In this document: positions 15,956 to 24,009 of the stretch, piece by piece
Layout: every line of letters starts with the position of its first letter
Position numbering within the stretch: position 1 is the stretch's first letter
Assembly: GCA_002723255.1 (NCBI GenBank)
Contig: PBNW01000020.1
Coordinates: 1 to 36,656, forward strand
Reading direction: 5' to 3'
From: Pelagibacterium sp.
GTDB lineage: Bacteria > Pseudomonadota > Alphaproteobacteria > Rhizobiales > Devosiaceae
DNA: 36,656 bases
The notes under the pieces: model-generated
What the model saw: the letters and a program-made list of their open reading frames with translations, nothing else
What the model was told of the DNA's origin: nothing
Database searches by the model: none
Made by a program: the position numbers and the translations under genes

Positions 15956-17224
15956 ATGATCTCGAAATCGAGACTGCTATGCACAAGCGCGGGTTTAGCC
16001 CTCGCCCTGACCGCAACACCGTTGCTGGCCCAGGACGTGACGCTGACCATCGAAAGCTGGCGCAATGACGATCTGACCATCTGGCAGAACACGCTGATCC
16101 CGGCCTTTGAAGCGGCCAATCCGGGGATCACGCTCAATTTTGCCCCCACGGCGCCGACCGAATACAATGCGGCGCTCAATGCCAAGCTCGACGCCGGCTC
16201 GGCGGGCGATCTGATCACCTGCCGTCCGTTCGACGCGTCGCTGGCGCTGTTCGAGGCGGGCTATCTGGCCCCGCTCGACGATCTCGAAGGCATCGCCAAT
16301 TTCTCCGATGTCGCCAAATCGGCCTGGAACACGGACGATGGCTCGACCCCGTTCTGCGTGCCCATGGCCTCGGTGATCCACGGCTTTATCTACAATGCCG
16401 ATGCGTTTGCCGAGCTGGGGCTGGAAGAGCCCACCACCGAAGAAGAGTTCTTCGCGGTTCTCGACGCCATTCAGGCCGACGGGACCTACATTCCGCTGGC
16501 CATCGGTGCTGTGGATCAGTGGGAATCGGCCTCGATGGGCTACCACAATATCGGCCCGGCCTATTGGCACGGTGAAGAGGGACGGCTGGCGCTGATTTCG
16601 GGAGACGCCAAATTCACCGACGAGGAATGGACCGAGCCATTGCGCGTTCTCGCCCGCTGGGGCGAATATGCCGGTGACGGTTATCTGGCCCAGACCTATC
16701 CGGATTCCCAGAACCTGTTTACGCTGGGCCGTGCGGCGATCTTCCCGGCCGGTTCGTGGGAAATCGCGCTGTTTGAAGAACAGGCCGATTTCGAACTGGG
16801 CGCCTTCCCGCCCCCGGTGCCGGCTGAAGGCGACACCTGCTATATCTCCGATCACAACGATATCGGGATCGGCATGAACGCTTCGACCGAACACCCCGAA
16901 GCAGCCCGCACCTTCCTCAACTGGGTGGCATCGGCCGAATTTGCCAGCCTTTACGCCAATGCGCTTCCCGGGTTCTTCGGGCTGTCGGACGAGCCTGTGA
17001 CCATCGAGAACGAGTTGGCCAACGAGTTCGTCTCCTGGCGCGAGGAATGTGAATCGACGATCCGCCCGACCTACGCGATCCTGTCGCGCGGCACGCCGAA
17101 CCTGGAAAACGACAACTGGCTGCATGCATCGAACGTTCTGGCCGGCACCGAAACGCCGGAAGAAGCGGCGGCTGCGATCCAGTCGGGGCTCGAGAGCTGG
17201 TACACGCCGGGCATGTTCGACTAG
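15956..17224 (+). CDS. Sugar ABC transporter substrate-binding protein (MalE-like), amino-sugar locus
   Basis: This is a 422-residue cluster-B type receptor from the ATG at 15956, with GAGG upstream. A signal peptide (SRLLCTSAGLALALTATPLLA) is cut before QDVTLTIESW. The mature part shows the family-1 pattern: IWQNTLIPAFEAANPGITLNF, the hinge segment YNAALNAKLDAGSAGDLITC, and FTLGRAAIFPAGSWEIALFEEQ in the second lobe. Being directly downstream of murQ, with nagBA divergent, suggests an amino sugar, MurNAc or a muropeptide-derived saccharide as ligand; this is inference from neighbours. A hairpin follows at 17251-17278 before the first permease. Confidence 0.92.
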   Translation: MISKSRLLCTSAGLALALTATPLLAQDVTLTIESWRNDDLTIWQNTLIPAFEAANPGITLNFAPTAPTEYNAALNAKLDAGSAGDLITCRPFDASLALFEAGYLAPLDDLEGIANFSDVAKSAWNTDDGSTPFCVPMASVIHGFIYNADAFAELGLEEPTTEEEFFAVLDAIQADGTYIPLAIGAVDQWESASMGYHNIGPAYWHGEEGRLALISGDAKFTDEEWTEPLRVLARWGEYAGDGYLAQTYPDSQNLFTLGRAAIFPAGSWEIALFEEQADFELGAFPPPVPAEGDTCYISDHNDIGIGMNASTEHPEAARTFLNWVASAEFASLYANALPGFFGLSDEPVTIENELANEFVSWREECESTIRPTYAILSRGTPNLENDNWLHASNVLAGTETPEEAAAAIQSGLESWYTPGMFD

Positions 17225-17250
17225 TCGAACCGCACCATCGATTGCAAACC

Positions 17251-17278
17251 GGATCGGGCGGCGCGCGTCGCCCGATCC
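17251..17278 (+). other. Intercistronic hairpin after the sugar binding-protein gene
   Basis: GGATCGGGCG (17251-17260) and CGCCCGATCC (17269-17278) make a perfect 10-bp stem. No T-tract follows. It lies between the binding-protein and permease genes and would protect the upstream mRNA from 3' exonucleases or cause partial termination, raising binding-protein output. Confidence 0.7.
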
Positions 17279-17304
17279 CTTGAATTTCCGAGGGGAAAAT
17301 CATC

Positions 17305-18240
17305 ATGGCGGTGGACCAGGACACCCTACCCAAACCGGCGCGGCGCTGGCATATCGCCGTGTTTCTGGCGCCGGCCGTGCTTGTCTATACCGCCATCATG
17401 ATTATCCCGCTGTTTTCGACGCTGTTCCAGTCGCTGTTCAACACCGTGGATGGCGAACGGGCCTTTGTGGGTCTGGGCAATTTCATAACGTTGTTTGGCG
17501 ATCCGCGCTGGGCCTCCAGCTTCTGGAATGCGCTTGCCAACAATTTCTGGTTTTTTGTCATCCACATGGTGGTCCAGAACCCTATCGGGGTGTTGCTGGC
17601 GGCGATCCTGTCCAATCCCAATCTGCGGCTGCGGGGCTTTTACCGCACGGCGATCTTTATCCCCACCATTCTGTCCTTCGTGATCGTTGGGTTTGTCTGG
17701 AAGCTGATCCTGTCACCGCTATGGGGAATCGCGCCCAACATGCTCGACGCCATCGGGCTGCGGAGCCTGTTTTCGCCCTGGCTGGGCCAGGAAGGCGCGG
17801 CGCTGACCACGCTGGCGCTGGTCTCGGTCTGGCAGTTCGTGGGCATTCCCATGATGCTGATCTATGCGGCGCTGCTCTCGATCCCCGACGAGGTGATCGA
17901 GGCGGCCGAAATCGACGGGGTGACGGGGGCCAAGCAGTTCTTCAAGATCCAGTTGCCGCTGATCCTGCCGACCATCGGGATCATTTCGATCCTCACCTTC
18001 GTTGGCAATTTCAACGCCTTCGATCTGATTTATGTCAGCCAGGGGGCGCAGGCGGGGCCGAACGGGTCGACCGACATTTTAGGCACCCTGCTCTATCGCA
18101 CCTTCTTTGGCTTCCAGCTCCAGCAGGGCGACCCCAATATGGGCTCGGCGATCGCGACGATGATGTTTTTGATCATTCTCGTGGGGGTTTCGATCTATCT
18201 GTTCGGCATCCAGACGCGGCTTAGGAGGTACCAGTTCTGA
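17305..18240 (+). CDS. Sugar ABC transporter permease, MalF-like
   Basis: This 311-residue inner-membrane protein has about six hydrophobic helices, the first at WHIAVFLAPAVLVYTAIMIIP. The EAA loop that contacts the ATPase is clear: EAAEIDGVTGAKQFFKIQLP, followed by LILPTIGIISI. The start at 17305 has GAGGGG about 10 nt upstream. It pairs with the downstream MalG-like permease, whose ATG overlaps its stop (TGATG). Length is usual for the class. Confidence 0.93.
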   Translation: MAVDQDTLPKPARRWHIAVFLAPAVLVYTAIMIIPLFSTLFQSLFNTVDGERAFVGLGNFITLFGDPRWASSFWNALANNFWFFVIHMVVQNPIGVLLAAILSNPNLRLRGFYRTAIFIPTILSFVIVGFVWKLILSPLWGIAPNMLDAIGLRSLFSPWLGQEGAALTTLALVSVWQFVGIPMMLIYAALLSIPDEVIEAAEIDGVTGAKQFFKIQLPLILPTIGIISILTFVGNFNAFDLIYVSQGAQAGPNGSTDILGTLLYRTFFGFQLQQGDPNMGSAIATMMFLIILVGVSIYLFGIQTRLRRYQF

Positions 18241-19079
18241 TGAATACGGCCCGTGCCTCCCTGCCCCGCGCCCTTGCCGCCCATGCGGTGCTGATCGGAT
18301 ATACGCTGATTGCGCTGTTTCCGGTGTTCGTTGTGGTCATCAACGCCTTCAAGGACCGGCGGGCGATCTTTTCCGATCCGCTGGCCCTGCCCAACCCGGA
18401 GAGCTTTTCCCTGATCGGGTTCGAGACGGTGACGAACCAGGGCGATTTCCTGCTCTATTTCCAGAACTCGCTGATCGTGACGGTGGCGTCGCTGTTCTGC
18501 GTGTTGCTGTTTGGCGCCATGGCGGCGTTTGCGCTCTCGGAATACCGGTTCAGGGGCAATCCGCTGATGGCGCTCTATCTGGCGTTGGGCATCATGATCC
18601 CAATCCGGCTGGGGACGGTGGCGATCCTGCAGATCATGGTGGCGACCGGGCTGGTCAATACCCATACCGCGCTGATCCTGGTTTACACGGCGCAGGGGCT
18701 GCCGCTGGCGATCTTCATCCTTTCGGAATTCATGCGCACGGTTTCCGCCGATCTTAAAAATGCCGGGCGGGTGGACGGGCTATCGGAATACCGGATCTTT
18801 TTCACGCTGGTTTTGCCGCTGGTGCGGCCGGCGATGGCGACGGTGGCGGTGTTCACGATGATCCCGATCTGGAACGATCTGTGGTTTCCGCTGATCCTGG
18901 CGCCGGCCGAGGCGACAAAGACCGTGACGCTGGGGGCGCAGGTGTTCATCGGGCAGTTCGTGACCAACTGGAACGCGGTGCTGGCGGCGCTGACCCTGGC
19001 CATCATCCCGGTTCTGGTCCTCTATCTTATCTTTTCGCGGCAATTGATCCGCGGCATCACTTCGGGAGCCGTCAAATGA
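18240..19079 (+). CDS. Sugar ABC transporter permease, MalG-like
   Basis: This 279-residue permease begins with a helix at AVLIGYTLIALFPVFVVVINAFK followed by the periplasmic segment DRRAIFSDPLALPNPESFSLIGF, the usual MalG-type opening. The EAA loop is divergent, reading NAGRVDGLSEYRIFFTLVLPLVRP, but keeps the central Gly and the LP ending. The C-terminus FSRQLIRGITSGAVK is a family signature. It overlaps the preceding permease by one base and the following oxidoreductase by four (ATGA), so all three are tightly coupled. Confidence 0.93.
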   Translation: MNTARASLPRALAAHAVLIGYTLIALFPVFVVVINAFKDRRAIFSDPLALPNPESFSLIGFETVTNQGDFLLYFQNSLIVTVASLFCVLLFGAMAAFALSEYRFRGNPLMALYLALGIMIPIRLGTVAILQIMVATGLVNTHTALILVYTAQGLPLAIFILSEFMRTVSADLKNAGRVDGLSEYRIFFTLVLPLVRPAMATVAVFTMIPIWNDLWFPLILAPAEATKTVTLGAQVFIGQFVTNWNAVLAALTLAIIPVLVLYLIFSRQLIRGITSGAVK

Positions 19080-20131
19080 GCCAACCCATTAAAGTGCTCG
19101 TTGCCGGGCTGGGCAATATGGGCCGGGCACATGCCATGGCCTATCACAACCATCCCGGATACGAGATTGTCGGGGTCGTGACGCGAGCCAAGGATTCCGT
19201 TCCAGAAGGGCTGACCGGCTATCCGCACTGGAGCGATTTTTATGAGGCGCTGGGGGCGACGCGACCCGAGCTGGCCTCGATCAACACCTATTCTGACAGC
19301 CATGCGGATTATGCCGTGGCCGCGATGGAAGCGGGCGCGCATGTGTTTATCGAAAAGCCGCTGGCGACCACGGTCGCCGATGCCGAGCGGGTGGTCGAGA
19401 CGGCGACGCGGCTGGGGAAAAAACTGGTGGTGGGCTACATCTTGCGCCACCACCCGTCCTGGGTGCGGCTGATCGCCGAAGCGCGGGAGCTGGGCGGGCC
19501 CTACGTCTTTCGCATGAATCTCAACCAGCAATCGGCGGGCCGGTTCTGGCGCACGCACAAGACGCTGATGGAAACCACGTCCCCGATCGTTGATTGCGGG
19601 GTGCATTATGTGGACGTGATGTGCCAGATCACCGACGCCAAACCCGTTCAGGTGCGCGGCATGGGGGTGCGGCTAACCGACGAGATTGCGCCCGAGATGT
19701 ATAATTACGGGCATCTGCAGGTGATGTTCGATGACGGGTCGGTGGGCTGGTACGAGGCGGCATGGGGGCCGATGATTTCGGAAACCGCGTTTTTCGTCAA
19801 AGACATCTTAACGCCGAAAGGCTCGGTGTCGATCGTCATGGACGAGGGCGCGAAATCGTCCGATCACGAGACCCACACCAAGACCGCCCGCATCCGCATC
19901 CACCGGGCCGATCTGGGCGGCGATGGGGAATTCATCCATGAAGACGAGATGTTGTCGATGGAGGGCGAGCCGGGGCACGACGCCCTGTGCGCGCGGGAAC
20001 AGGATTATGTCTATCGGGCGATTGTCGAGGATATCGATCTGGGCCGGCACATGAGCGATGCGGTCCAATCGCTGCGCATCTGCCTTGCCGCCGATGAATC
20101 GATTAGGACCGGCAAGCCGGTGGATTTGTGA
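19076..20131 (+). CDS. Gfo/Idh/MocA-family NAD(P)-dependent oxidoreductase
   Basis: This 351-residue enzyme starts at the ATG at 19076, which overlaps the permease stop. The Rossmann motif is VAGLGNMGRAHA (9-20), and the family's EKPLA lies at 93-97, with the conserved Lys that usually binds substrate. GYILRHHPSWVRLI and the C-terminal sheet domain (DCGVHYVDVMCQITDAKPV) follow, with the His of GVHYVD in the position of the family's common catalytic His. Members oxidise or epimerise cyclic sugars and inositols. Being encoded between importer subunits suggests it acts on the imported sugar; the exact reaction is unknown. Confidence 0.9.
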   Translation: MSQPIKVLVAGLGNMGRAHAMAYHNHPGYEIVGVVTRAKDSVPEGLTGYPHWSDFYEALGATRPELASINTYSDSHADYAVAAMEAGAHVFIEKPLATTVADAERVVETATRLGKKLVVGYILRHHPSWVRLIAEARELGGPYVFRMNLNQQSAGRFWRTHKTLMETTSPIVDCGVHYVDVMCQITDAKPVQVRGMGVRLTDEIAPEMYNYGHLQVMFDDGSVGWYEAAWGPMISETAFFVKDILTPKGSVSIVMDEGAKSSDHETHTKTARIRIHRADLGGDGEFIHEDEMLSMEGEPGHDALCAREQDYVYRAIVEDIDLGRHMSDAVQSLRICLAADESIRTGKPVDL

Positions 20132-20145
20132 AACGAGGATCAATA

Positions 20146-21156
20146 ATGACCGCTCTCGAACTTTCCGGCATCAAGAAGACCTTCGGGTCCACCGACGTTC
20201 TGCACGGGATCGACCTTTCGGTCGATGAGGGCGAGTTCGTTATTTTCGTGGGGCCGTCGGGATGCGGGAAATCGACGCTTTTGCGGATCATTGCCGGGCT
20301 GGAAGATGCGAGCGCGGGGACGGTCAAGATCGATGGCACTGTGGTCAACACAACCCCGCCCGCCAAGCGCGGCATCGCCATGGTGTTCCAGTCCTATGCG
20401 CTCTATCCGCACCTGACGGTGAAGGGGAATATGAGCCTGGCGATGAAACAGGAGGGCGCGGCGAAATCGGAAATCGACGACCGCGTGGGCGTAGCGAGCA
20501 AAATGCTGGGGCTCGATCCGCTGCTGGAGCGGCGGCCGGCCGAATTGTCGGGCGGGCAGCGCCAGCGGGTGGCGATCGGGCGGGCCGTGGTGCGCAAGCC
20601 CAAGCTGTTCTTGTTCGACGAGCCTTTGTCCAATCTCGACGCGGCGCTGCGGGTCAACACAAGGCTCGAAATCGCGCGGCTGCATCGCGAGCTTTCGGCC
20701 ACCATGGTCTATGTGACGCACGACCAGGTGGAGGCCATGACGCTGGCCGACAGGATCGTCGTGATGAATGCGGGGCGGATCGAGCAGATCGGGACGCCCA
20801 TGGAGCTCTATAACAACCCGGCCAATCTGTTCGTTGCCGGGTTTATCGGCTCGCCGCAGATGAATTTCATCGACGCGGGCGCGCTGGGGGAAACTTCGGC
20901 CAAGACCATCGGCATCCGGCCCGAGCATATGAGCGTTTCACAGACATCGGGCGATCTGGGCTGCGAGGTGGTCCATATCGAACAGCTCGGCGCCGACACC
21001 AATCTTTATCTGCGCAACGAGAAGGCGGGGCTTTTGACGGCGCGGCTGTTCGGCGAGCATTATTTTGCGCCGGACTCGAAGGTGTTCGTGACGTTCGAGA
21101 AAGCCAAGCGGCATCTGTTTGATGAGGCGGGCAAGGCGGTTCGGGCCGGGGATTGA
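20146..21156 (+). CDS. Sugar ABC transporter ATPase (MalK/UgpC/MsmK type)
   Basis: This 336-residue ATPase energises the importer encoded upstream. Start ATG 20146 is preferred over GTG 20128 because GAGGA lies 7 nt before it. Walker A is GPSGCGKST near 38-46, the signature [15 protein letters not shown], Walker [17 protein letters not shown] and the switch His in [18 protein letters not shown]. The C-terminal regulatory OB domain begins after [15 protein letters not shown] and includes IGIRPEHMSV. It is the last gene of the murQ operon. Similar ATPases can serve several importers, so it may be shared with others in the cell. Confidence 0.94.
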   Translation: MTALELSGIKKTFGSTDVLHGIDLSVDEGEFVIFVGPSGCGKSTLLRIIAGLEDASAGTVKIDGTVVNTTPPAKRGIAMVFQSYALYPHLTVKGNMSLAMKQEGAAKSEIDDRVGVASKMLGLDPLLERRPAELSGGQRQRVAIGRAVVRKPKLFLFDEPLSNLDAALRVNTRLEIARLHRELSATMVYVTHDQVEAMTLADRIVVMNAGRIEQIGTPMELYNNPANLFVAGFIGSPQMNFIDAGALGETSAKTIGIRPEHMSVSQTSGDLGCEVVHIEQLGADTNLYLRNEKAGLLTARLFGEHYFAPDSKVFVTFEKAKRHLFDEAGKAVRAGD

Positions 21157-21307
21157 GGTGAGGACTGTGCCAACACCATTTCCGTTGGGGGTGGGGCTGC
21201 GGTTCGGATCTCCGGGTCAAGCCCGAAGATGACGAGGGGGCGAAGGTAGAGCCCCATCGCCGCTCCTGTGCATGGCGTTCCGGCACCGCCCGGCGAAGCA
21301 CCATCAC

Positions 21308-21347
21308 GCTGCCGGTTACTGGATCCCGGGACTTCGCCCGGGATGAC
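21308..21347 (+). repeat. 40-bp palindromic repeat, copy 1
   Basis: This copy begins GCTGCCGGTTACTGG and contains the hairpin CCCGGGACTTCGCCCGGG. It matches 22104-22143 at 38 of 40 positions in the same orientation. A degenerate relative lies near 21213-21240. The hairpin wording is common in intergenic regions of Rhizobiales. The two copies flank the hydrolase gene. Confidence 0.85.
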
Positions 21348-21388
21348 CGTGGTGGGTGGATGAACATCTGGTTGCTGGCTGAAGCGCC

Positions 21389-21949
21389 TCAGAGGCCCTT
21401 TAGAAACTCGCGCGAGCGGTCGAGGCAGAGTTTGGCGGCGGCTTCGTTGTAATCGTCGAGGCTGGGGTCGAGGAAATAATGGCCGGCACCGTCATAGCGG
21501 TTCATCTGGAGATCGGCCTCGCCTTTTTGTGCCACCCAATCGGCGAAATAGTCTTCGTCATCGAACGGATCGGGGCGCGCGATGTGCACCGAAACCGGCA
21601 GACCGGGCGTGGGCGGGTCCATCCAGTCCGTGATGCCTGCAAAGAGCAGGGCTCCGGCCATTTGCGGGCGATCGGCCCAGAATTCTCCGATCAACGACGC
21701 ACCGAAGGACACACCAGAGAGGACGGCTTCGGGCGGCGCTGCTTCGACCGCTGCCCGGGCGCGTTCCATTATGGCGTCGGTTCCCACTTCCTTGCGCAGG
21801 GCGAAGGCGGCATCGTAATTGTCGGCCGATTGTCCGTCGAACAGGTCCGGTAGCGTGACCGTGTGGCCATCGGCCTCGAACACGGCGGCGATTTCGCCTT
21901 CGACGGGTCGCAGGCCGAGGATGGAATGAAACAGAACGACATGGGCCAT
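21389..21949 (-). CDS. Dienelactone hydrolase family protein (alpha/beta hydrolase)
   Basis: This 186-residue alpha/beta hydrolase begins AHVVLFHSILGLRPVEGEIA, as short members of the dienelactone hydrolase family do. The nucleophile elbow is GVSFGAS (Ser in place of the Cys of classical enzymes), an Asp is available in ARPDPFDDEDY, and the catalytic His is in GAGHYFLD. A strong AAAGGAGGTG ribosome site precedes the ATG. Substrate unknown. It stands alone between the murQ operon and the MDR oxidoreductase and is bracketed by the two copies of the 40-bp repeat. Confidence 0.85.
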   Translation of the reverse strand: MAHVVLFHSILGLRPVEGEIAAVFEADGHTVTLPDLFDGQSADNYDAAFALRKEVGTDAIMERARAAVEAAPPEAVLSGVSFGASLIGEFWADRPQMAGALLFAGITDWMDPPTPGLPVSVHIARPDPFDDEDYFADWVAQKGEADLQMNRYDGAGHYFLDPSLDDYNEAAAKLCLDRSREFLKGL

Positions 21950-22044
21950 TGTGCACCTCCTTTGGTGCGGGCAGCATGTCGTTCTTATTTTGTTCTGTCA
22001 AGGCAGGGATAGCCAAGTGGAAATCGGCAGGGGCGGGAGACGAG

Positions 22045-22080
22045 ATCAAGTCCACTTTTGCTGGACGCGCTCTAGACCTT
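22045..22080. repeat. Fragment of a dispersed intergenic element
   Basis: TTTTGCTGGACGCGCTCTAGA here closely resembles TTTCGCTGGACACGCTCTAGA at the end of the element at 27828-27957. Both are in non-coding sequence and on the same strand. This copy is shorter and lacks the long hairpin. Confidence 0.5.
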
Positions 22081-22103
22081 GGCCATGAGACAGAACTGCC
22101 GGC

Positions 22104-22143
22104 GCTGCCGGTTACTGGTTCCCGGGTCTTCGCCCGGGATGAC
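22104..22143 (+). repeat. 40-bp palindromic repeat, copy 2
   Basis: It matches 21308-21347 except for two A/T differences and contains the hairpin CCCGGGTCTTCGCCCGGG. It lies just downstream of the stop of the oxidoreductase gene at 22161 and may also form the 3' end of that transcript. Confidence 0.85.
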
Positions 22144-22160
22144 GCAAGGAGCGGGACATT

Positions 22161-23141
22161 CTATTCGCCGACGCGAACCACCACGCTGCCGCGCTTGTGT
22201 TTGCTGTCGACGCGGGCGTGAGCCTGGGCAATATCATCGAAATCGAAGGTCTGATCGATGACCACCCGGTATTCACCTTTTGCTGCCAGATCGGCGAGGA
22301 AGGCGACGTCTTCGGGGCGTTCTGCGGCCATGCCGGCGATGGGGCGCTTGCCGTCCTTTGGGCGGGCCAGCATGTCGCCGATGCCACCGGCGATGGCGAG
22401 ATAACGCCCGCCGGGCTTAAGTGCTTTAAGGCAGCGTTGGAAATCGGTGGCACCGACGGTGTCGGCGATCACATCATAGGCCGACGAGACGGCGGAATAG
22501 TCGGTGGTCGCGTAATCGATGACGGTGTCGGCGCCAAGGCTTAAGACCAGATCGGCGTTGGCGGCGCTGGCGACGGCGGTGACTTTGGCGCCGAAATGTT
22601 TTGCCAGTTGCACCATGGCCGAGCCGACAGCGCCGGATGCGCCGATGACGAGGATATGTTCGCCCGGTTTGATATCTGCCTTGCGCAGAAAATGGAGCGC
22701 CGTCGTGCCGCCGAAGCACAGGCCCGCGGCCTCATCAACCGAAAGGTTCTGCGGCTTTTTGACAATGGGTTTGCGTTCGGCAACGGCGACATATTCGGCG
22801 TGACAACGAAGCCCGGTGCCAGGGAAGGCGATGATTTCGTCGCCGATGGCGAAGCGGGAGACCTGGGGACCGACAGCGACAACGGTGCCGGCGATCTCGG
22901 TGCCGAAGATCGGCTGGCGCGGGCGGGTGATGCCGATGGCGAGACGCATGAGGGTTTTCATGCCCGCCGGCGCATCGAGGGCGCGCATGCGGGCATCGCC
23001 GGAATTGACGGTGGTGGCGATTGTCTTGATGAGGATTTCATCCTCGCGCGGTGCCGGTACCGGGCGGGACTGGATCTCGACCACTTGGGGCCCGCCATAG
23101 GCGGTGACGATGGCGGCTTTCATGGTGGTGGGGATGGTCAT
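22161..23141 (-). CDS. MDR-family NAD(P)-dependent oxidoreductase (quinone-reductase type)
   Basis: This 326-residue medium-chain dehydrogenase/reductase starts MTIPTTMKAAIVTAYGGP with GAGGAG 8 nt upstream. The N-terminal GroES-like domain has FGTEIAGTVVAVGPQVSRFAIGDEI; the Rossmann domain has HILVIGASGAVGSAMVQLAKHFGAKVTAV. The cysteine-rich structural-zinc loop of alcohol dehydrogenases is absent, so it belongs with zinc-free quinone-reductase-like members that reduce quinones, enones or similar. It overlaps the XRE gene by 4 bases (ATGA) and is the last of a three-gene operon. Substrate unknown. Confidence 0.9.
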   Translation of the reverse strand: MTIPTTMKAAIVTAYGGPQVVEIQSRPVPAPREDEILIKTIATTVNSGDARMRALDAPAGMKTLMRLAIGITRPRQPIFGTEIAGTVVAVGPQVSRFAIGDEIIAFPGTGLRCHAEYVAVAERKPIVKKPQNLSVDEAAGLCFGGTTALHFLRKADIKPGEHILVIGASGAVGSAMVQLAKHFGAKVTAVASAANADLVLSLGADTVIDYATTDYSAVSSAYDVIADTVGATDFQRCLKALKPGGRYLAIAGGIGDMLARPKDGKRPIAGMAAERPEDVAFLADLAAKGEYRVVIDQTFDFDDIAQAHARVDSKHKRGSVVVRVGE

Positions 23142-23365
23142 TTTCTGGGCTCCTCGGCCTTCCAGAAAAACACCTCGCTGATGGGCACGCCGAAGGTTTC
23201 GGCAATGCGGAAGGCCGCTTCGAGGGAGGGGGAATATTTGTTGTGTTCGATGGACGCCACGGTCTGGCGGGTCATGCCGATGCGGTCGGCCAGTTCCTGC
23301 TGGGTCATCTCGTTGTGCTCGAAACGCAGGCGGCGGATCTGGTTGGTGATCGGGGGGCGGGCCAT
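23138..23365 (-). CDS. Small XRE-family HTH regulator
   Basis: This 75-residue protein is almost entirely one Cro/CI-type helix-turn-helix: ITNQIRRLRFEHNEMTQQELADRIGMTRQTVASIEHNKYSPSL (shown in parts: MTQQELADRIGMTRQTVA and IEHNKYSPSLE). Its tail is VPISEVFFWKAEEPRK. It resembles the YozG-type repressors that pair with a small membrane protein; here a membrane protein gene abuts it upstream, sharing one base (stop/start TGATG). It likely represses its own operon, perhaps through the direct repeats at 23866-23884. Confidence 0.9.
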   Translation of the reverse strand: MARPPITNQIRRLRFEHNEMTQQELADRIGMTRQTVASIEHNKYSPSLEAAFRIAETFGVPISEVFFWKAEEPRK

Positions 23366-23829
23366 CAGTCGAGCATCCTGAAATGGACGATCTGGATGAT
23401 TTCGCGGGTCAGGGCCGAAAAGGCGAGCGCGAAAAGCATGAGGTTTATCAAGATGATCGCCGTGGCCCCGGCCGGATCGGCGGCATAAACCTCACGGGCG
23501 AAATCGGCGATGAGGCCGCTCGAAAGGATCACGGCGACCATGAGCCATTCGAGAAGGATAAGGCCGATCCTGTTGGCCCTGGCATCGATCTCGCGCTCAC
23601 GTTCGTCGGGCGGGGCGTCCATGTTCTGGCGGGCGAGGATGGCGGCGGCGATATTGACCGGCAGCATGATGGCGATGGAAATGGAAAGGCACCAGACGAA
23701 AAGCCAGAAGATTGCATCGCCATCGAGCGTGCCGGACAGCGCCGCGTTGCCCACCTGCCAGAAATAGACCGTCCAGATGACCAGCGTGGTCACCACCGCA
23801 ATCCATGCGTTCTTTTCCCGAAAGCTCAT
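23365..23829 (-). CDS. Four-helix membrane protein partnered with the XRE regulator (DUF2178-like?)
   Basis: This 154-residue protein starts at the ATG at 23829 (MSFREKNAW); a TTG 12 bases further out is a weaker option. Helices are visible at WIAVVTTLVIWTVYFW, FWLFVWCLSISIAIMLPVNIA, GLILLEWLMVAVILSSGLIA and AIILINLMLFALAFSAL. Between the second and third lies a charged loop with PPDEREREIDARANRIG. The DERE..I..+A.+ loop between pairs of helices is the layout of DUF2178-type proteins found with YozG-like regulators; this assignment is from memory. It is the first gene of the operon with the XRE and MDR genes. Confidence 0.72.
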   Translation of the reverse strand: MSFREKNAWIAVVTTLVIWTVYFWQVGNAALSGTLDGDAIFWLFVWCLSISIAIMLPVNIAAAILARQNMDAPPDEREREIDARANRIGLILLEWLMVAVILSSGLIADFAREVYAADPAGATAIILINLMLFALAFSALTREIIQIVHFRMLD

Positions 23830-23865
23830 CACACGCCCCAATGGAAGATATTATTGGCGCTGTGT

Positions 23866-23894
23866 GCGATATTTTTTGCGATATGTCAATTATA
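23866..23894 (-). promoter_or_regulatory. Promoter and direct-repeat operator of the XRE operon (predicted)
   Basis: GCGATAT occurs twice, at 23866-23872 and 23878-23884, separated by TTTTT, a 12-bp period. On the minus strand a perfect TATAAT -10 box lies immediately upstream at 23889-23894, so transcription would start inside the repeat. A bound XRE dimer there would block initiation. No good -35 box is seen. Confidence 0.5.
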
Positions 23895-23949
23895 TTTAAC
23901 ATTATGACGCGCATTTTTGGCATTCATTCGTGTCAGCGGCCCGGCTGGG

Positions 23950-23980
23950 GCTGCTGGACTCCGGCTTTCGCCGGAGCAGC
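23950..23980. repeat. GC-rich palindromic repeat between the XRE promoter and the kinase gene
   Basis: CTCCGGC-TTTC-GCCGGAG (23959-23976) is a perfect hairpin, extended by GCTGCT/AGCAGC outside it. The wording CTGGACTCCGGCTTTCGCCGG matches the elements at 11591-11684. It lies about 30 nt after the stop of the leftward polyol operon and may end that transcript. Confidence 0.7.
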
Positions 23981-24009
23981 GATGGGTGCGGATAAAGCCA
24001 CAATCCCGC

